Assembly: GCF_040253635.1 (NCBI RefSeq)
Contig: NZ_JBEJGX010000001.1
Coordinates: 1-64,000 of the forward strand
From: Streptomyces sp. Edi2
GTDB lineage: Bacteria > Actinomycetota > Actinomycetes > Streptomycetales > Streptomycetaceae
Direction of reading: 5' to 3'
DNA length: 64,000 nt
Both the position numbers and the translations under genes were made by a program. Positions 35,336 through 44,351 of this stretch are shown one piece after another (the first letter of the stretch is position 1; every line of letters starts with the position of its first letter). Under the pieces are notes generated by a model. The model saw only the letters and a program-made list of their open reading frames with translations, did no database searches and had not been told where the DNA came from.

Positions 35336-37258
35336 ATGAGCACCGCCCGCCCTGCCGTCCCGGACCGCACCGACGCCTCGGAACTGCACCCGGACGAACC
35401 CCCGCAGACTGGCGGCATGGCCGAGCCCGCTGCTGCGCCGGGGCGGCGCCGGGGGCCCGAGCCCGCGGGGTGCTTTGGCCAGCAGCAGCTGGAGCAGCGG
35501 CTCCTGCCCTTTCTGACCGGCGCAGCGCACCCCGGGGCGACCGATTTCCTCGCCCATGTCACGGGGGTCGTGGCCGGCTGGGGCTGTCTCCACCTGAAGA
35601 TGCCCGCCGCGGGCGCCGGCGCCCTCGCTGAGGCGCTGGCGCCCCGCATCACCCCGGACGGGCCCGGAGGGGAGCTGGAGGGCCTCGCGGGTCTGCGGCA
35701 GACCGCGCGCGACGGCCGGCTCGTCGAGCTCGCGTTGTGGGGCGGTCACGGCAGGCTCGTCCTGCACTTCGAGGAACCCCCCGTGCCCGCGGTCCCGGCC
35801 GTGGGCCCGCGCGGCCCCGGGGCTCTCAGCAGCTGGGAGCTTCTCCTCACGGAGGGGCTGGATCCCGTCGAGGATGCCGGACGGCGGTCCGCCCCTGGCA
35901 CCAGCGAAGAGGCCGAGGAAGCCAGTCGGGCCCTGCGCAGCGTGCTGGGCCGCTGGCCCCGCCTGACCGGCTGCGAGCACCCCCCTCCCCCTGCCCCGCC
36001 GATCACGCTCGCCCCCACCCGGCACGCCAATTGCCCCGCCCCGACGCCCGCCGCGGTGGGCGGTGAAGAGGCTGCCGCCCACCGGCAGGAGCAGGACGCG
36101 CTCCTCATCCTGGCCGCAGGGCACGCGGCAGGTGACTGGAAGCAGCACACCGACGTCCCGCCCCGGCCCTGGGCGGCGGCGTGCGCAGGGCAGCAGCGCC
36201 TGGAGTACGAACTGCTCCTGGCCCTGGCCGAGCACGTCCAGGTCGTCGACGATCCCGCCCGGTTTCTTGAGATCACGCATGCCCTGGCCGGTCCGTCCTG
36301 CCTCCACCTGTCCATGACCGGCTGGTTCTTCCCGTACGTCCGCCACCGTCTCCTGCCGACCCTGGCGGACACCGGGACGCTGCAGGGCGTACCGGGCCTT
36401 CGGCAGATCCCCAGCAGCGACCCGTACCGGGTCCAGCTCGTTCCGCTGGACGGGCACGGCCGGCTGGTCTTCCACCTCGACCGGGATGGCCTCGAGGAGT
36501 GGGAGGAGTACGAGATCGAGACCGACTTGATCTACCGGGTGCAGTGCACCGCCGCCTGCCCGCCCGCCCCCTGTCCCCGTCAGCCGCTGGCCGCCGCCGA
36601 CCGGCCCCTGGAACACCTCCTCCACCTCCACCCCCGAATGCACCCGGCCGAACTCCCCGGCCAGCGCGAGGCCACCGACCCCGCGCTGCGCGCCACCGCA
36701 AGCCGGCAACTGCGTCGCCATCTGGCCGCGTTGCCCGCCCCTGCAGCCGCCCCGGGCGACCATCACGCCGCCGCCGTCGCACTGACGCCGCCCGCCCGGC
36801 CCGGGCCCCTTTCCCCGTCTGACGGTGACACACCCGCCCCACAGCCGGAGCCCCGACGGCACGAGCTCACACCCAGCCTGTTCTCCCGCGCGCCCGCCGC
36901 CCGCACCACCGACGAGCTGGCCACCGCCCTGGCCCACCAACTCCTTGCTCTGCTTGCCACCGACGCCGCCAGGCCCGGCGACGTGCTCCCCGACACCCTC
37001 GGCATCGCGCAGGCCCTGGGCGGACCACGCTCCACCTCCAATGGGGCGCTGATCCTGCGCCGCGTCGCCGTCCGCTACGGCCTGCTGCGCAACCGACCGC
37101 AGCACCCGGACGACCCTCCTGGCACCCGTCGCATGAACCACACCATGACATGGGAGGTCAGCCCGGCCGCCCCGCTCCTCGCCCCAGCCCTGACCGCCGA
37201 GTTCAGCACCGCCGACGCCGGCACTACCCAGCCGGAGCAGGGAAGAGGCCAGCGTTGA
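35336..37258 (+). CDS. 640-aa protein with an internal duplication
   Basis: ATG at 35336 after AAGGAGAGGGTG. Two similar ~100-residue units: FLAHVTGVVAGWGCLHLKMP ... LAGLRQTA ... GHGRLVLHFEEP (about residues 70-155) and FLEITHALAGPSCLHLSMTG ... VPGLRQIP ... GHGRLVFHLDRD (about 305-385). Each starts after QQQLEQRLLPFL / QQRLEYELLLAL. The tail TTDELATALAHQLLALLATD with LRRVAVRYGLLRN could be a winged helix. No catalytic motif identified. The doubled 'CLHL...GLRQ...GHGRLVxH' unit looks like a ligand- or partner-binding domain. Intact. Confidence 0.7.
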   Translation: MSTARPAVPDRTDASELHPDEPPQTGGMAEPAAAPGRRRGPEPAGCFGQQQLEQRLLPFLTGAAHPGATDFLAHVTGVVAGWGCLHLKMPAAGAGALAEALAPRITPDGPGGELEGLAGLRQTARDGRLVELALWGGHGRLVLHFEEPPVPAVPAVGPRGPGALSSWELLLTEGLDPVEDAGRRSAPGTSEEAEEASRALRSVLGRWPRLTGCEHPPPPAPPITLAPTRHANCPAPTPAAVGGEEAAAHRQEQDALLILAAGHAAGDWKQHTDVPPRPWAAACAGQQRLEYELLLALAEHVQVVDDPARFLEITHALAGPSCLHLSMTGWFFPYVRHRLLPTLADTGTLQGVPGLRQIPSSDPYRVQLVPLDGHGRLVFHLDRDGLEEWEEYEIETDLIYRVQCTAACPPAPCPRQPLAAADRPLEHLLHLHPRMHPAELPGQREATDPALRATASRQLRRHLAALPAPAAAPGDHHAAAVALTPPARPGPLSPSDGDTPAPQPEPRRHELTPSLFSRAPAARTTDELATALAHQLLALLATDAARPGDVLPDTLGIAQALGGPRSTSNGALILRRVAVRYGLLRNRPQHPDDPPGTRRMNHTMTWEVSPAAPLLAPALTAEFSTADAGTTQPEQGRGQR

Positions 37259-37518
37259 CCCGCATCAGCGGAGCGGCCCTGAACGCCTTCCTGCCCCCAC
37301 CCGGCCACGAAACCGCCCGCTGACACCAGCCCACCCAGCCACCCAGCCAGGGCGGGGACGCCGCATCGCGGGGCACTCCCCGCCCCACCTATCCGTCCAG
37401 CACCGCCCCGCCGCGACGGCCTCCGGGACGCCTGGGCACGGTCGCGGCGGCCGCCGAAGGCCAGGCCGACGAAGCGGGCCGGCAACGGGCCTGCCCCGCG
37501 GCCGCTGCGCCCGGCTCC

Positions 37519-38019
37519 GTGACCACTGCCACTGAGCCTCGTTTCCCAGCACAGGGGCGAACCGCGGTGCCCGCCGCTCCCGCTCCCGCCCCGGCAGCAT
37601 CCCCGCGATCGCCCGAGGAAGTGGTCCTTGTGCTCGGTCTCGACTTCGGCGAAGCAGTACTCGCCGATCCCCACGACCTCCACCTCGTGGTGGAGACCAT
37701 CCTGGACGACCCCGACGGTGAACACCCGCCGGCCGTCGCTGCCGCGCTCGAGACCGCCCGCAACGGCGACCCCACGACCGCCGAACAGCTCTGGCACCTG
37801 ACGAACTTCGCAGACCCCGCCTCCGTTTACGAGCTGTCCCTGGCGGAGCCGGACACGGCACTGCAGGACCCGCGGCTGGCGGCCCACATCCGGGTGTGGG
37901 CCGCCCTCCACGAGCAGGCCCCCCGCACCACAGCCGCCCTCGCCCTCATCACCCGTACGGAAACGGATCTGGCGATCACCGCGGCCCGCTCACGCCCAGG
38001 GTCCCGGCCGGCACCATGA
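37519..38019 (+). CDS. Unknown 166-aa acidic helical protein
   Basis: GTG at 37519. After an Ala/Pro-rich start the product is acidic and helical (EEVVLVLGLDFGEAVLADPH, DLHLVVETILDDPDGEHPPA, WHLTNFADPASVYELSLAEP, AAHIRVWAALHEQAPRTTAA). Intact. Follows the 640-aa gene by 260 bp. Family unknown. Confidence 0.6.
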   Translation: MTTATEPRFPAQGRTAVPAAPAPAPAASPRSPEEVVLVLGLDFGEAVLADPHDLHLVVETILDDPDGEHPPAVAAALETARNGDPTTAEQLWHLTNFADPASVYELSLAEPDTALQDPRLAAHIRVWAALHEQAPRTTAALALITRTETDLAITAARSRPGSRPAP

Positions 38020-38059
38020 CGCTCCCCGCTCCGACGCCGCGCGGACGCCCGGCAAGGGC

Positions 38060-38600
38060 TCAGCAGGGCGTCCGCGGCACGGGCCGGACATCCAGCACGG
38101 TGCCGAGCCAGAACCCGGTGCGCGCGACGGCGCGGGCACGGGACGGAGCATCGCGGGGCGCTGCGGGCCAGTTCGGCCGCGGCCCGGCGGCAGGCGCGAG
38201 GCCGAGACGGCGCAGGAGCACGGCAGCGGCCAGTTGGCCGACCTCCTCCTCATCGAGGACCACGGTGCGCCCAGCGCGCTGGAGATGCCGAGTCGGCCAC
38301 CGAAGCCCCCAGCACGCGACTCCGCCGCACCCGCACACCCCGGGTCCGACCCAGAACAGCCTGCAGCCAGCAATGCCCCCGGCCCAGCCGGAGGGAGCCG
38401 GCGGACGGCGGCCTTCGCCCGCGCCGGACTGGGCCGGCTGTGCGCCGGCAACAGGGCGGCGCGGTGGTACTGGAACGGGTAGCAGCCGCCGAGCGTGTCC
38501 GCGGCCAAGCACAGATGCACGGCCGCCGCGGCGCAGCAGGGCCGATCAGGGCCGACAACTGCTCTGGGGTGTAGGGAAGAAGTCCTCTTGCGGGGTCGCT
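38060..38600 (-). pseudogene. Degraded gene fragment
   Basis: LQRAGRTVVLDEEEVGQLAA followed by VLLRRLGLAP and the ending RTGFWLGTVLDVRPVPRTPC are readable on the minus strand, and VHLCLAADTLGGCYPFQYHR in a second frame. They look like one broken gene of unknown type. Confidence 0.35.
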
Positions 38601-38644
38601 CGTTGGGCAGCCAGACGTACCCACCGCAAAGGAGCGGCTGCCTC

Positions 38645-39148
38645 ATGGTGACCCTGCGAGAGCTGACCACCGACGACGACCAGGCCCTCACCCGCATCTA
38701 CAGTGGCGCCTCCATCCGGCACACCACCGGCCAGGAGCTCACCCTCGCCCAGGCGCAGCACAAGGTCCGCACAGCCCTCGCCAGAGCCGCCGAGACACCG
38801 CGGGCACAGTGGAGCTGGAGCATCGTCACCGCCGGCGAGATGATCGGCCTGATCTCCCTGCGGCGACGGTCCCCGACCATGGGCACCCTCAGCTACATCC
38901 TCCACGAGGACGCCTGGGGCAACGGCTACGCCACCGAAGCGGTCAGGCACGTCGTCGCCTTCGCCTCCGCCACCGCCGGCCTGGAGCGCCTGGAGGCCAT
39001 GCACCACCCCGACAACCCGGCCTCCGGCCGCGTCCTGACCAAGACCGGATTCACCCGCACCGGCACCTGCGACCGGCGCACCGACGACGGAACCACCGCG
39101 GCCTACCAGGTGTACGCCCTGCCGCTGCCCCCAGCCCCGCCCCGTTGA
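38645..39148 (+). CDS. GNAT-family acetyltransferase, RimJ/RimL-like
   Basis: ATG at 38645 after AAAGGAGCGGCTGCCTC. MVTLRELTTDDDQALTRIYS, then GEMIGLISLRRRSPTMGTLS, YILHEDAWGNGYATEAVRHV and MHHPDNPASGRVLTKTGFTR. 'W-G-x-G-Y-A-T-E-A' (acetyl-CoA loop) and 'NxAS.rVl.K.GF' are typical of the RimJ/RimL-type branch that acetylates protein N-termini or small amines. 167 aa, complete. Confidence 0.85.
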   Translation: MVTLRELTTDDDQALTRIYSGASIRHTTGQELTLAQAQHKVRTALARAAETPRAQWSWSIVTAGEMIGLISLRRRSPTMGTLSYILHEDAWGNGYATEAVRHVVAFASATAGLERLEAMHHPDNPASGRVLTKTGFTRTGTCDRRTDDGTTAAYQVYALPLPPAPPR

Positions 39149-39373
39149 AGGCGTGTTCACGCCCCCCCCCGCGAACCCCCCGGGCCCCGATCCGGCTGTC
39201 CGGATCCGTAACGTATCGGTTCCATCAGGGCCCAGCGCCTGACGCGTTCGCGGGCGGCGTGCGGCGGGCCTCGGCAGGCCGGGGACATAGGCCACACAGG
39301 GCCGGGCGCGGCAGCCGACGCCGGCCCGGGGCCCAGGTCGACCGGCCGCCGAACACGGCCGGCGCAGGGCCGC

Positions 39374-39415
39374 GGTGGGGGGCGGGGTGGGGGGCGGGGT
39401 GGGGGGCGGGGTGCG
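39374..39415 (+). repeat. G-rich tandem repeat
   Basis: Three and a half copies of a ~14-bp unit (GGGGTGGGGGGCG) with runs of four to six G. Able to form G-quadruplexes. It lies in a non-coding stretch between the RimL-like gene and a gene remnant. Confidence 0.7.
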
Positions 39416-39457
39416 GGCGGCGCCTACCGCGGGGCATGGCGGCCGCGCGCGATGCGG

Positions 39458-39700
39458 TCAGGTCCGGGTGGCGTCGATCTCGCCGGCCTCGACTAGTGCC
39501 CGGCGCAGCGTCGCGGTCTCGGTCGGGCGCTCGTCCTCGAGCAGCGCGGATGCGGCCTGAAGCAGCCCGGGCAGACGGGCGCAGCGGGGGACGGAATACG
39601 GGCGGCGACACGGAGCGCGTGCCGGGGGGTGGCCCCGGGTTGCCACACCAGCCAACCGTCCTGCCAGTGCGCACGGCGCTCCAGGCGCCTCACACGGCCG
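39458..39700 (-). pseudogene. C-terminal remnant of the recurrent family
   Basis: The minus strand reads RRLERRAHWQDGWLVWQPGA, ... LLQAASALLEDERPTETATL and RRALVEAGEIDATRT, matching the C-terminal end of the broken genes at 610-3895 and 17320-17640. No start or complete frame. Confidence 0.5.
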
Positions 39701-40146
39701 AAAGCCTCCGCAACAGTGCATCCCTGACCGCCGGACTGCACCACTCATCAGCCGGCACCAACACCACACACGAACATCCCCGCCGGACTCGACACGCCCG
39801 CGGCGCCCAGTGCCCCACCCCCCGATCCGCTTTCGGCTTTTGGTGCGAGCCCCGGCCGTGCCCACACCGCCCACAAGTCCTCGCGAGCAACTGCTCAACC
39901 CTCTTCCTCACAACAGACCAACGACCAACCCCGCCCCTGGTCGCGCCCTGCCGTCCTCGATGGGCTCTGGGTGTTGCAGGGCCCGCAGCACCGGCTCGAA
40001 GCCCCGGCCGGGGATCCCGTGCGCCGCGGCAGGGCGGCCCGGTGGCGCGAGGTTGCGTCTGCGCCGCGGGACCGCCCGGCAAGCCCCGCCGCCGGCATGT
40101 TCGCGCCGGGGAGCAGCGCGGCGGCCCGCGGCTGCCCGCGGCGACT
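39701..40146. other. No gene seen
   Basis: Mixed-frame fragments only on both strands; no ribosome site leads into a coherent frame. Confidence 0.4.
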
Positions 40147-40773
40147 TCAGGAGGCGAGCAGGCCAACCAGGGTCGTGCCGTGGCCGGACGGTTGTGGCGC
40201 TACCGCTGCGGAACGGCTCTTCCACATCAGGGCCGTGGTGGGGGTGGACTGCTGGTGGACGTACGTCCCTGCGGGCGCGGGGATGAGGAGTGCCGGGCCG
40301 GACGCGGTCGCGTAGCCGCGGGCGGCGAAGAACCCGACCGCGCGGGGCCGCACTTCGGCGATCATGACGCGTGCGCCTTCGTCGCCCAGGTAGTCCTCGC
40401 AGGTGGTGAGCAGCGCGGACGCTGCGCCGTGGCGGCGGCGGTCCGGCCGGACCGCGATGCCGTGGATGATGCCGAGCTGGGTGTGCGCCGTCTGCCCGTC
40501 GCCAGCGAGGGCGAGGCCGCTGAAGGAGCAGCCGACCACGCCCGAGCCCTCCAGCGCCACCTTGACCTTCTGGCGCCCGGACAGGCCCGCCGCGCAGACC
40601 TCCAGCCCCTCGGCGACGTAGGCGGGATCCGTCCACGGGGCGCCGCCCATGAGGCCGAACGCCTCCGGCATCACGGCGCAGATGCCCGGGATGTCCTCGT
40701 GGAGGGCGTCCCGGACGAGGAAGGAGCCGCCGGCGGCCGGGCGGCGAGGCTTGTTCTTCTTCTGGCGTCCCAC
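40147..40773 (-). CDS. GNAT-family N-acetyltransferase
   Basis: GTG at 40773 after AAGGGGACGCAGCTC. The basic start MGRQKKNKPRRP precedes SFLVRDALHEDIPGICAVMP, GIIHGIAVRPDRRRHGAASA (acetyl-CoA loop R-R-H-G-A-A) and VRPRAVGFFAARGYATASGP ('FF..rGY'). 208 aa. Related in start and layout to the protein at 27004-27714. Substrate unknown. Intact. Confidence 0.8.
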   Translation of the reverse strand: MGRQKKNKPRRPAAGGSFLVRDALHEDIPGICAVMPEAFGLMGGAPWTDPAYVAEGLEVCAAGLSGRQKVKVALEGSGVVGCSFSGLALAGDGQTAHTQLGIIHGIAVRPDRRRHGAASALLTTCEDYLGDEGARVMIAEVRPRAVGFFAARGYATASGPALLIPAPAGTYVHQQSTPTTALMWKSRSAAVAPQPSGHGTTLVGLLAS

Positions 40774-40849
40774 GAGCTGCGTCCCCTTGCGTTGTGATGG
40801 TGCGGCGCCGCCGGAGTGCGGACCGTGACCCTTCTACCGCAGGGGTCTG

Positions 40850-41411
40850 ACAACCAGCCGTCTCCGGCCGGGATCTCCAGCCGGGCGCGCGCCCGGGCGC
40901 ACCAGCTGCCCGCGCAGCACCTCGGCCGCCTTCCGCACCCGCGCCCACTCCTCGGCGTCCGCGCCTCCCTTGCAACCGGAGTCCGTGGCGCCGGCGGAGG
41001 TGTCCGCGGGCGGACCGGCGGGCTGCGAGGCGGCCGGCTCTGGCATCGGCGCGGCGCCGTACAGGCCGGCGGCGGACTCGCCGGCAGAGCCAGCCGGCTC
41101 GGCGGCGGGCGGCCCGGGGGCAAAGAAGGCGTCGACCGCGTCCAGCAGGCCCGCGGCCGCGGACTTCAGGCTCGCCGCAGCCAGGGTGCCCGTCAGGCAC
41201 AGCAAGACATCCTCCGCACCCCGCAAGCACGACTCCGCAACCTCGGCCGGCCGCTGGAGAAGCCGCCCGCCAGGTTCCGGCGCGCATCCTCCAGCAGGCC
41301 CACCGCCCGAACACCCGGCTCGCCCTGCACGGTCAACGCCGCGGCCAAGACCTCATCGACCTCAGGCAGATCGTCCTCGTCGGCCAGTGGCATCTCGTTG
41401 CTCACCAGTGC
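40850..41411 (-). pseudogene. Broken copy of the 'RGQLVRPG' family
   Basis: MPLADEDDLPEVDEVLAAAL, then VGLLEDARRNLAGG, a frameshift, LRGAEDVLLCLTGTLAAASL, a Pro/Ala linker, and RKAAEVLRGQLVRPGA before the frame is lost. The order equals the copy at 18180-19190, which helps reconstruct the ancestral gene. Confidence 0.55.
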
Positions 41412-41811
41412 ACCGTAGAACCCGACGAGCCGCGCCCGGCCCGGAACCGCACAGCCCGCCCCCCGGGGCGAGGCCGGATGTCCGAGCCGGCCGCCACAAG
41501 ACGAGGTCGACACCCCAAGGCCCGAGACGAGCAGAGTCCTTCGCGCGAAGCCGCAGAGCTGCCCTGGCAAGCGGCAACCGCTTGCCAGGGACGCCAACCT
41601 CGCCCGGACACCGGTCGGGCAGCAGGGGCAACGCCGCGAGACCGGACCCGGAGCTGGACGACAAAGTGCAGCAGCACCGGGACTCGGGCGACGGCACGGC
41701 CAACCTGGGACAACGGGCCGGGCGGCGCGGTGGAGCCAGAGGGGCAGGGCGAAAAGGCGTACGGCAGCACGCGGAGCCGGTGGCGCGGGGCGGGCGCACG
41801 AGCACCAACGG

Positions 41812-42232
41812 GCCCTGAACGCACCACGCCCCGAGTGCGGGAACACTCGGGGTCACAGGCGATTTCCCATCGGGCCCTGGCCGGACTGCCTACGGAGGTC
41901 AGGACCCGACCACATTCCAGACCATGACTGCAACCCTGGGCTGGCGCAGGCATGCTACCCCGCGCCTCGCGTGGACGCCACGACGAGGTCCAACCCGACC
42001 AGACACCAACCTCACCAGAACACCCACCCGGACGCGGACAGCGCCCCGCGCGGGCCAGCGATCCAGATGCACAGCGCCATCCGACGCCATCAGCGCGGCC
42101 AGGCACCGCACGCGGAGCCGGGGACGCCGAACAACCCCGAACACCTCGCCCACACGCAGTGATGAGCAACTGCAGCGGGGCAACCACACGTTCACCGGCA
42201 GCCTTGGCCAGGAGGGACGTCGTACGGCGGGA
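41812..42232 (+). repeat. ~420-bp direct repeat, copy A (copy B 58245-58660)
   Basis: The copies share long islands, for example a CCCCGAG...CACTCGGGG hairpin at the left end, 'ctgggctggcgcaggcatgct', 'gtggacgccacgacgagg', 'gcggacagcgccccg' and 'cgttcaccggcagcct' at the right end. Both lie upstream of a TTGACA-type promoter (42265 and 58874). Neither copy has a clear gene. Confidence 0.7.
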
Positions 42233-42264
42233 GCGACCGCCACAACAAGGTTGACCCTTTTAAT

Positions 42265-42293
42265 TTGACATATGGTTCCACTATAGGTAAAAT
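42265..42293 (+). promoter_or_regulatory. TTGACA-N17-TAAAAT promoter 3
   Basis: TTGACA 42265-42270, 17-bp spacer, TAAAAT 42288-42293, followed by CATAAGCG, which matches the ATTAAGCG start region of promoter 1. The start codon of the first gene is ~290 nt downstream. Confidence 0.8.
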
Positions 42294-42308
42294 CATAAGC
42301 GTCAAGAG

Positions 42309-42438
42309 GGGCCGGACAGTGAAGGGCGGCCGACCCGACCTGTCCGGCAGGCCCGTAATAGAGCGGCCCCCACGCCGGGGGACGGTCAGGGGTGCAAGCC
42401 CCCTCGGGCCGCCATACAGCTGCCGCACATACGGCAGC
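42309..42438 (+). ncRNA. Structured 5' leader with three stems
   Basis: Stem 1: GCCGGACAG (42311-42319) with CTGTCCGGC (42340-42348), 9 bp. Stem 2: GCGGCCC (42363-42369) with GGGCCGC (42406-42412), enclosing two short hairpins (CCCC-acgcc-GGGG and AGGGG-tgcaag-CCCCT), a three-way junction. Stem 3: GCTGCCG-cacata-CGGCAGC. All lie in the untranslated leader of the 42587 gene. It could be a riboswitch-like regulator or a processed small RNA; no known class is recognised. Confidence 0.55.
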
Positions 42439-42586
42439 CACGCACCACCAGGGCGCGCCGGGCGAGCCCTTTCCTATGCGCCGAGGTCGCACCTGCGACC
42501 CGAGCTGGCGCCCACGAGACGTGTCCGCGGCAGTCACACCGCGTCGAAAACCACTCAGTTCGCAACGCACCGTTAGGACCTCGCGC

Positions 42587-43240
42587 ATGCCCAACTCCAC
42601 GCTCGCCGAAGCAGCCTACGCATGGATGAGCGCCCAGGACGCCCCTGCGACGCACTGGCACATCGCCCACGCCATCGCCGACGACACCAACGCCGAGGAG
42701 TGGAGCGCCGCCCACAAGGCCCTCCTGCACCTCGAATTCGACGGTCGCCTGGTCAACTTGTCCGCCCGCGAGTGGAGCAAGGTCGGCGTCACTGCCCGCA
42801 GCGCCCGCAAGGGCCGTCACCGCTACCTCGCCACCGACGTCCAGTACAAGGCATGGAACCGTCCCAAGTACTCCGTGATGTGGGTGTCGTCCGACTTCAT
42901 CGGCGAGACCGACGCCGACGCCTGGACCCGCGGCTACGCGCTCAAGGGTGTGAAGATCACAGGCGACGAGTACGACATCAACGGCATCCGCTCTGACGAA
43001 TGGTCGCGCTACTTCTGGACCGGCCACGCCCGCAACGCGGCCGACGCGTACGCGCAGGGGTTCCTCGGGTGCGCCTACGACGTGTGGGACCGGTCCGACT
43101 TCGAGGCGGACGTCGAGGAGATCGCCGAGATGGTCGCCCGCGTGCACGCCGAGTTCGTCGACGACGACACCAGCGACCCCGAGTACGTCGCCGCCGTCGT
43201 GCGTGACCTGCAGGCCCGCCGTGCTGCCGAGGCGGCTTGA
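42587..43240 (+). CDS. Unknown 217-aa protein
   Basis: ATG at 42587 after GTTAGGACCTCGCGC. The N-terminal half (MPNSTLAEAAYAWMSAQDAP, AHKALLHLEFDGRLVNLSAR) reads as a winged-helix-like domain; the second half is aromatic and acidic (RPKYSVMWVSSDFIGETDAD, DEWSRYFWTGHARNAADAYA, VEEIAEMVARVHAEFVDDDT). Intact. Stop overlaps the next start (TGATG), so the two are translationally coupled. Confidence 0.7.
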   Translation: MPNSTLAEAAYAWMSAQDAPATHWHIAHAIADDTNAEEWSAAHKALLHLEFDGRLVNLSAREWSKVGVTARSARKGRHRYLATDVQYKAWNRPKYSVMWVSSDFIGETDADAWTRGYALKGVKITGDEYDINGIRSDEWSRYFWTGHARNAADAYAQGFLGCAYDVWDRSDFEADVEEIAEMVARVHAEFVDDDTSDPEYVAAVVRDLQARRAAEAA

Positions 43241-43446
43241 TGCTGTACCGCGAGGGAGAAGTCAACTGCGGCCACTGCCACGAACCGCAGGGCACCGCCG
43301 TCGACGACTACAACGGCGAGACGTACGAGGACGGCGAGGTCACGTTCACCCGCGAGCCCTGCATGCGCTGCCGCGTCCACAGCCTTGGCATCCAAGAGCG
43401 CTGCGACGACGACTGCCCCGACTGTGAAGACCGCGGTGATGGGTGA
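43240..43446 (+). CDS. 68-aa Cys-rich protein
   Basis: ATG at 43240 overlaps the preceding stop. MLYREGEVNCGHCHEPQGTA, TFTREPCMRCRVHSLGIQER and CDDDCPDCEDRGDG give three Cys pairs, likely two zinc sites. Coupled to the 42587 product, so the two may act together. Confidence 0.65.
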   Translation: MLYREGEVNCGHCHEPQGTAVDDYNGETYEDGEVTFTREPCMRCRVHSLGIQERCDDDCPDCEDRGDG

Positions 43447-43538
43447 CGGCGACGCAGCCGAGGACTGACGAACCCGCTGGCGGCGGCACCAGCCCGCAGC
43501 CCCGTACCCGGCGGAACCGGGAGATCGGAGGAACCGCG

Positions 43539-43874
43539 ATGAGCTTGGACCACTCCTTCCTTGCCGTGTACGGCGCCGAGCTGCCCGGGGCGAACTGGGA
43601 GCACGTCGATGGCCGCCTGGAGGACCTGCGTCGCACTCAGGGCCCGGCCGGTGACACCGAGGACGTGCAGCTCTTCACCGTCCTTGGTGACCGGGGCCCC
43701 TCTCGGGTGGTGATCGGGGCCGCTGTCGTGGGCTTCGCGCCCGGCAGCTGCAAGTCTGTACGCGACTTCATCCCGTCGCTCGAACGGGACGAGGCCGTGC
43801 GGCGGGCCGCCGAATTCGTGGGGCACGCAGAACCTGTCGAGCCCGGTTGGCTGTTCGTGTACGACCTGAGGTAG
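43539..43874 (+). CDS. Unknown 111-aa protein
   Basis: ATG at 43539 after GGAGGAACCGCG. MSLDHSFLAVYGAELPGANW, DVQLFTVLGDRGPSRVVIGA and VGHAEPVEPGWLFVYDLR form an alpha/beta protein. Intact. It ends 60 bp before tRNA array 3 and is on the same strand. Confidence 0.7.
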   Translation: MSLDHSFLAVYGAELPGANWEHVDGRLEDLRRTQGPAGDTEDVQLFTVLGDRGPSRVVIGAAVVGFAPGSCKSVRDFIPSLERDEAVRRAAEFVGHAEPVEPGWLFVYDLR

Positions 43875-43933
43875 CCGGGCTCCGGTCGGCGGCGGCCGGC
43901 CTCCTCGTCGGGGAGGCATTCCCCTCCGGGCAT

Positions 43934-44006
43934 GCCCTCGTGGAGGAGCAGATATCTCGCCCGGCTCTCAACCGGGAGATCGCGGGTTCAAATCCCGCCG
44001 AGGGTA
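43934..44006 (+). tRNA. tRNA-Glu (CTC)
   Basis: Acceptor GCCCTCG/CGAGGGT, anticodon arm CCCGG-CTCTCAA-CCGGG (CTC), perfect T-arm GCGGG-TTCAAAT-CCCGC, discriminator A. The best-folded of the three Glu copies. The D-arm is irregular. Confidence 0.8.
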
Positions 44007-44030
44007 CGCAGTTTGCGCGGAACGCGCGCC

Positions 44031-44102
44031 GCTCCTGTCGTTCAACGGAAAGGACACCGGACTACGGATCCGGAGATCGGGGTTCGAGTCCCTGCAGGAG
44101 CA
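44031..44102 (+). tRNA. tRNA-Arg (ACG)
   Basis: Acceptor GCTCCTG/CAGGAGC, anticodon arm CCGGA-CTACGGA-TCCGG (ACG), T-arm near CGGGG-TTCGAGT-CCCTG. Nearly the same as the minus-strand gene at 13422-13493 through the anticodon arm; spacing to the Glu gene is 24 nt. Confidence 0.8.
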
Positions 44103-44159
44103 CGTCCACCGGTGCCCAGAGGCGATGGTCCCGAACTCCGGGGCGCGATCGCCACCCCA

Positions 44160-44228
44160 GGGGGTGTAGCTCAGAGGCAGCGACGGTCTCCAAAGCCGGC
44201 AGCGCAGGTTCTCTCCCTGCCGCCCCCG
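44160..44228 (+). tRNA. tRNA-Trp (CCA), short D-loop
   Basis: Acceptor GGGGGTG/CGCCCCC, GGT-CTCCAAA-GCC gives anticodon CCA, and the discriminator is G as usual for tRNA-Trp. The T-loop is TTCTCTC instead of TTCxAxT and the D-loop is short, so function is uncertain. Confidence 0.65.
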
Positions 44229-44351
44229 GCCCTGATCCGCCTCCCGATTCGTTGCGCCGCCGGACGTCGTCCTGGGCCGACCCAGTCGAAGGAGTTCGCC
44301 GGCCGTCTCACCCGACGGACTGGCCCTGCTGCTCAGTAAGGGAGTTCACCC

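Noticed and set aside
35261..37141. Long minus-strand open frame of 626 codons
   Set aside because: Antisense shadow of the intact 640-aa gene; Gly/Arg-rich with no motif.
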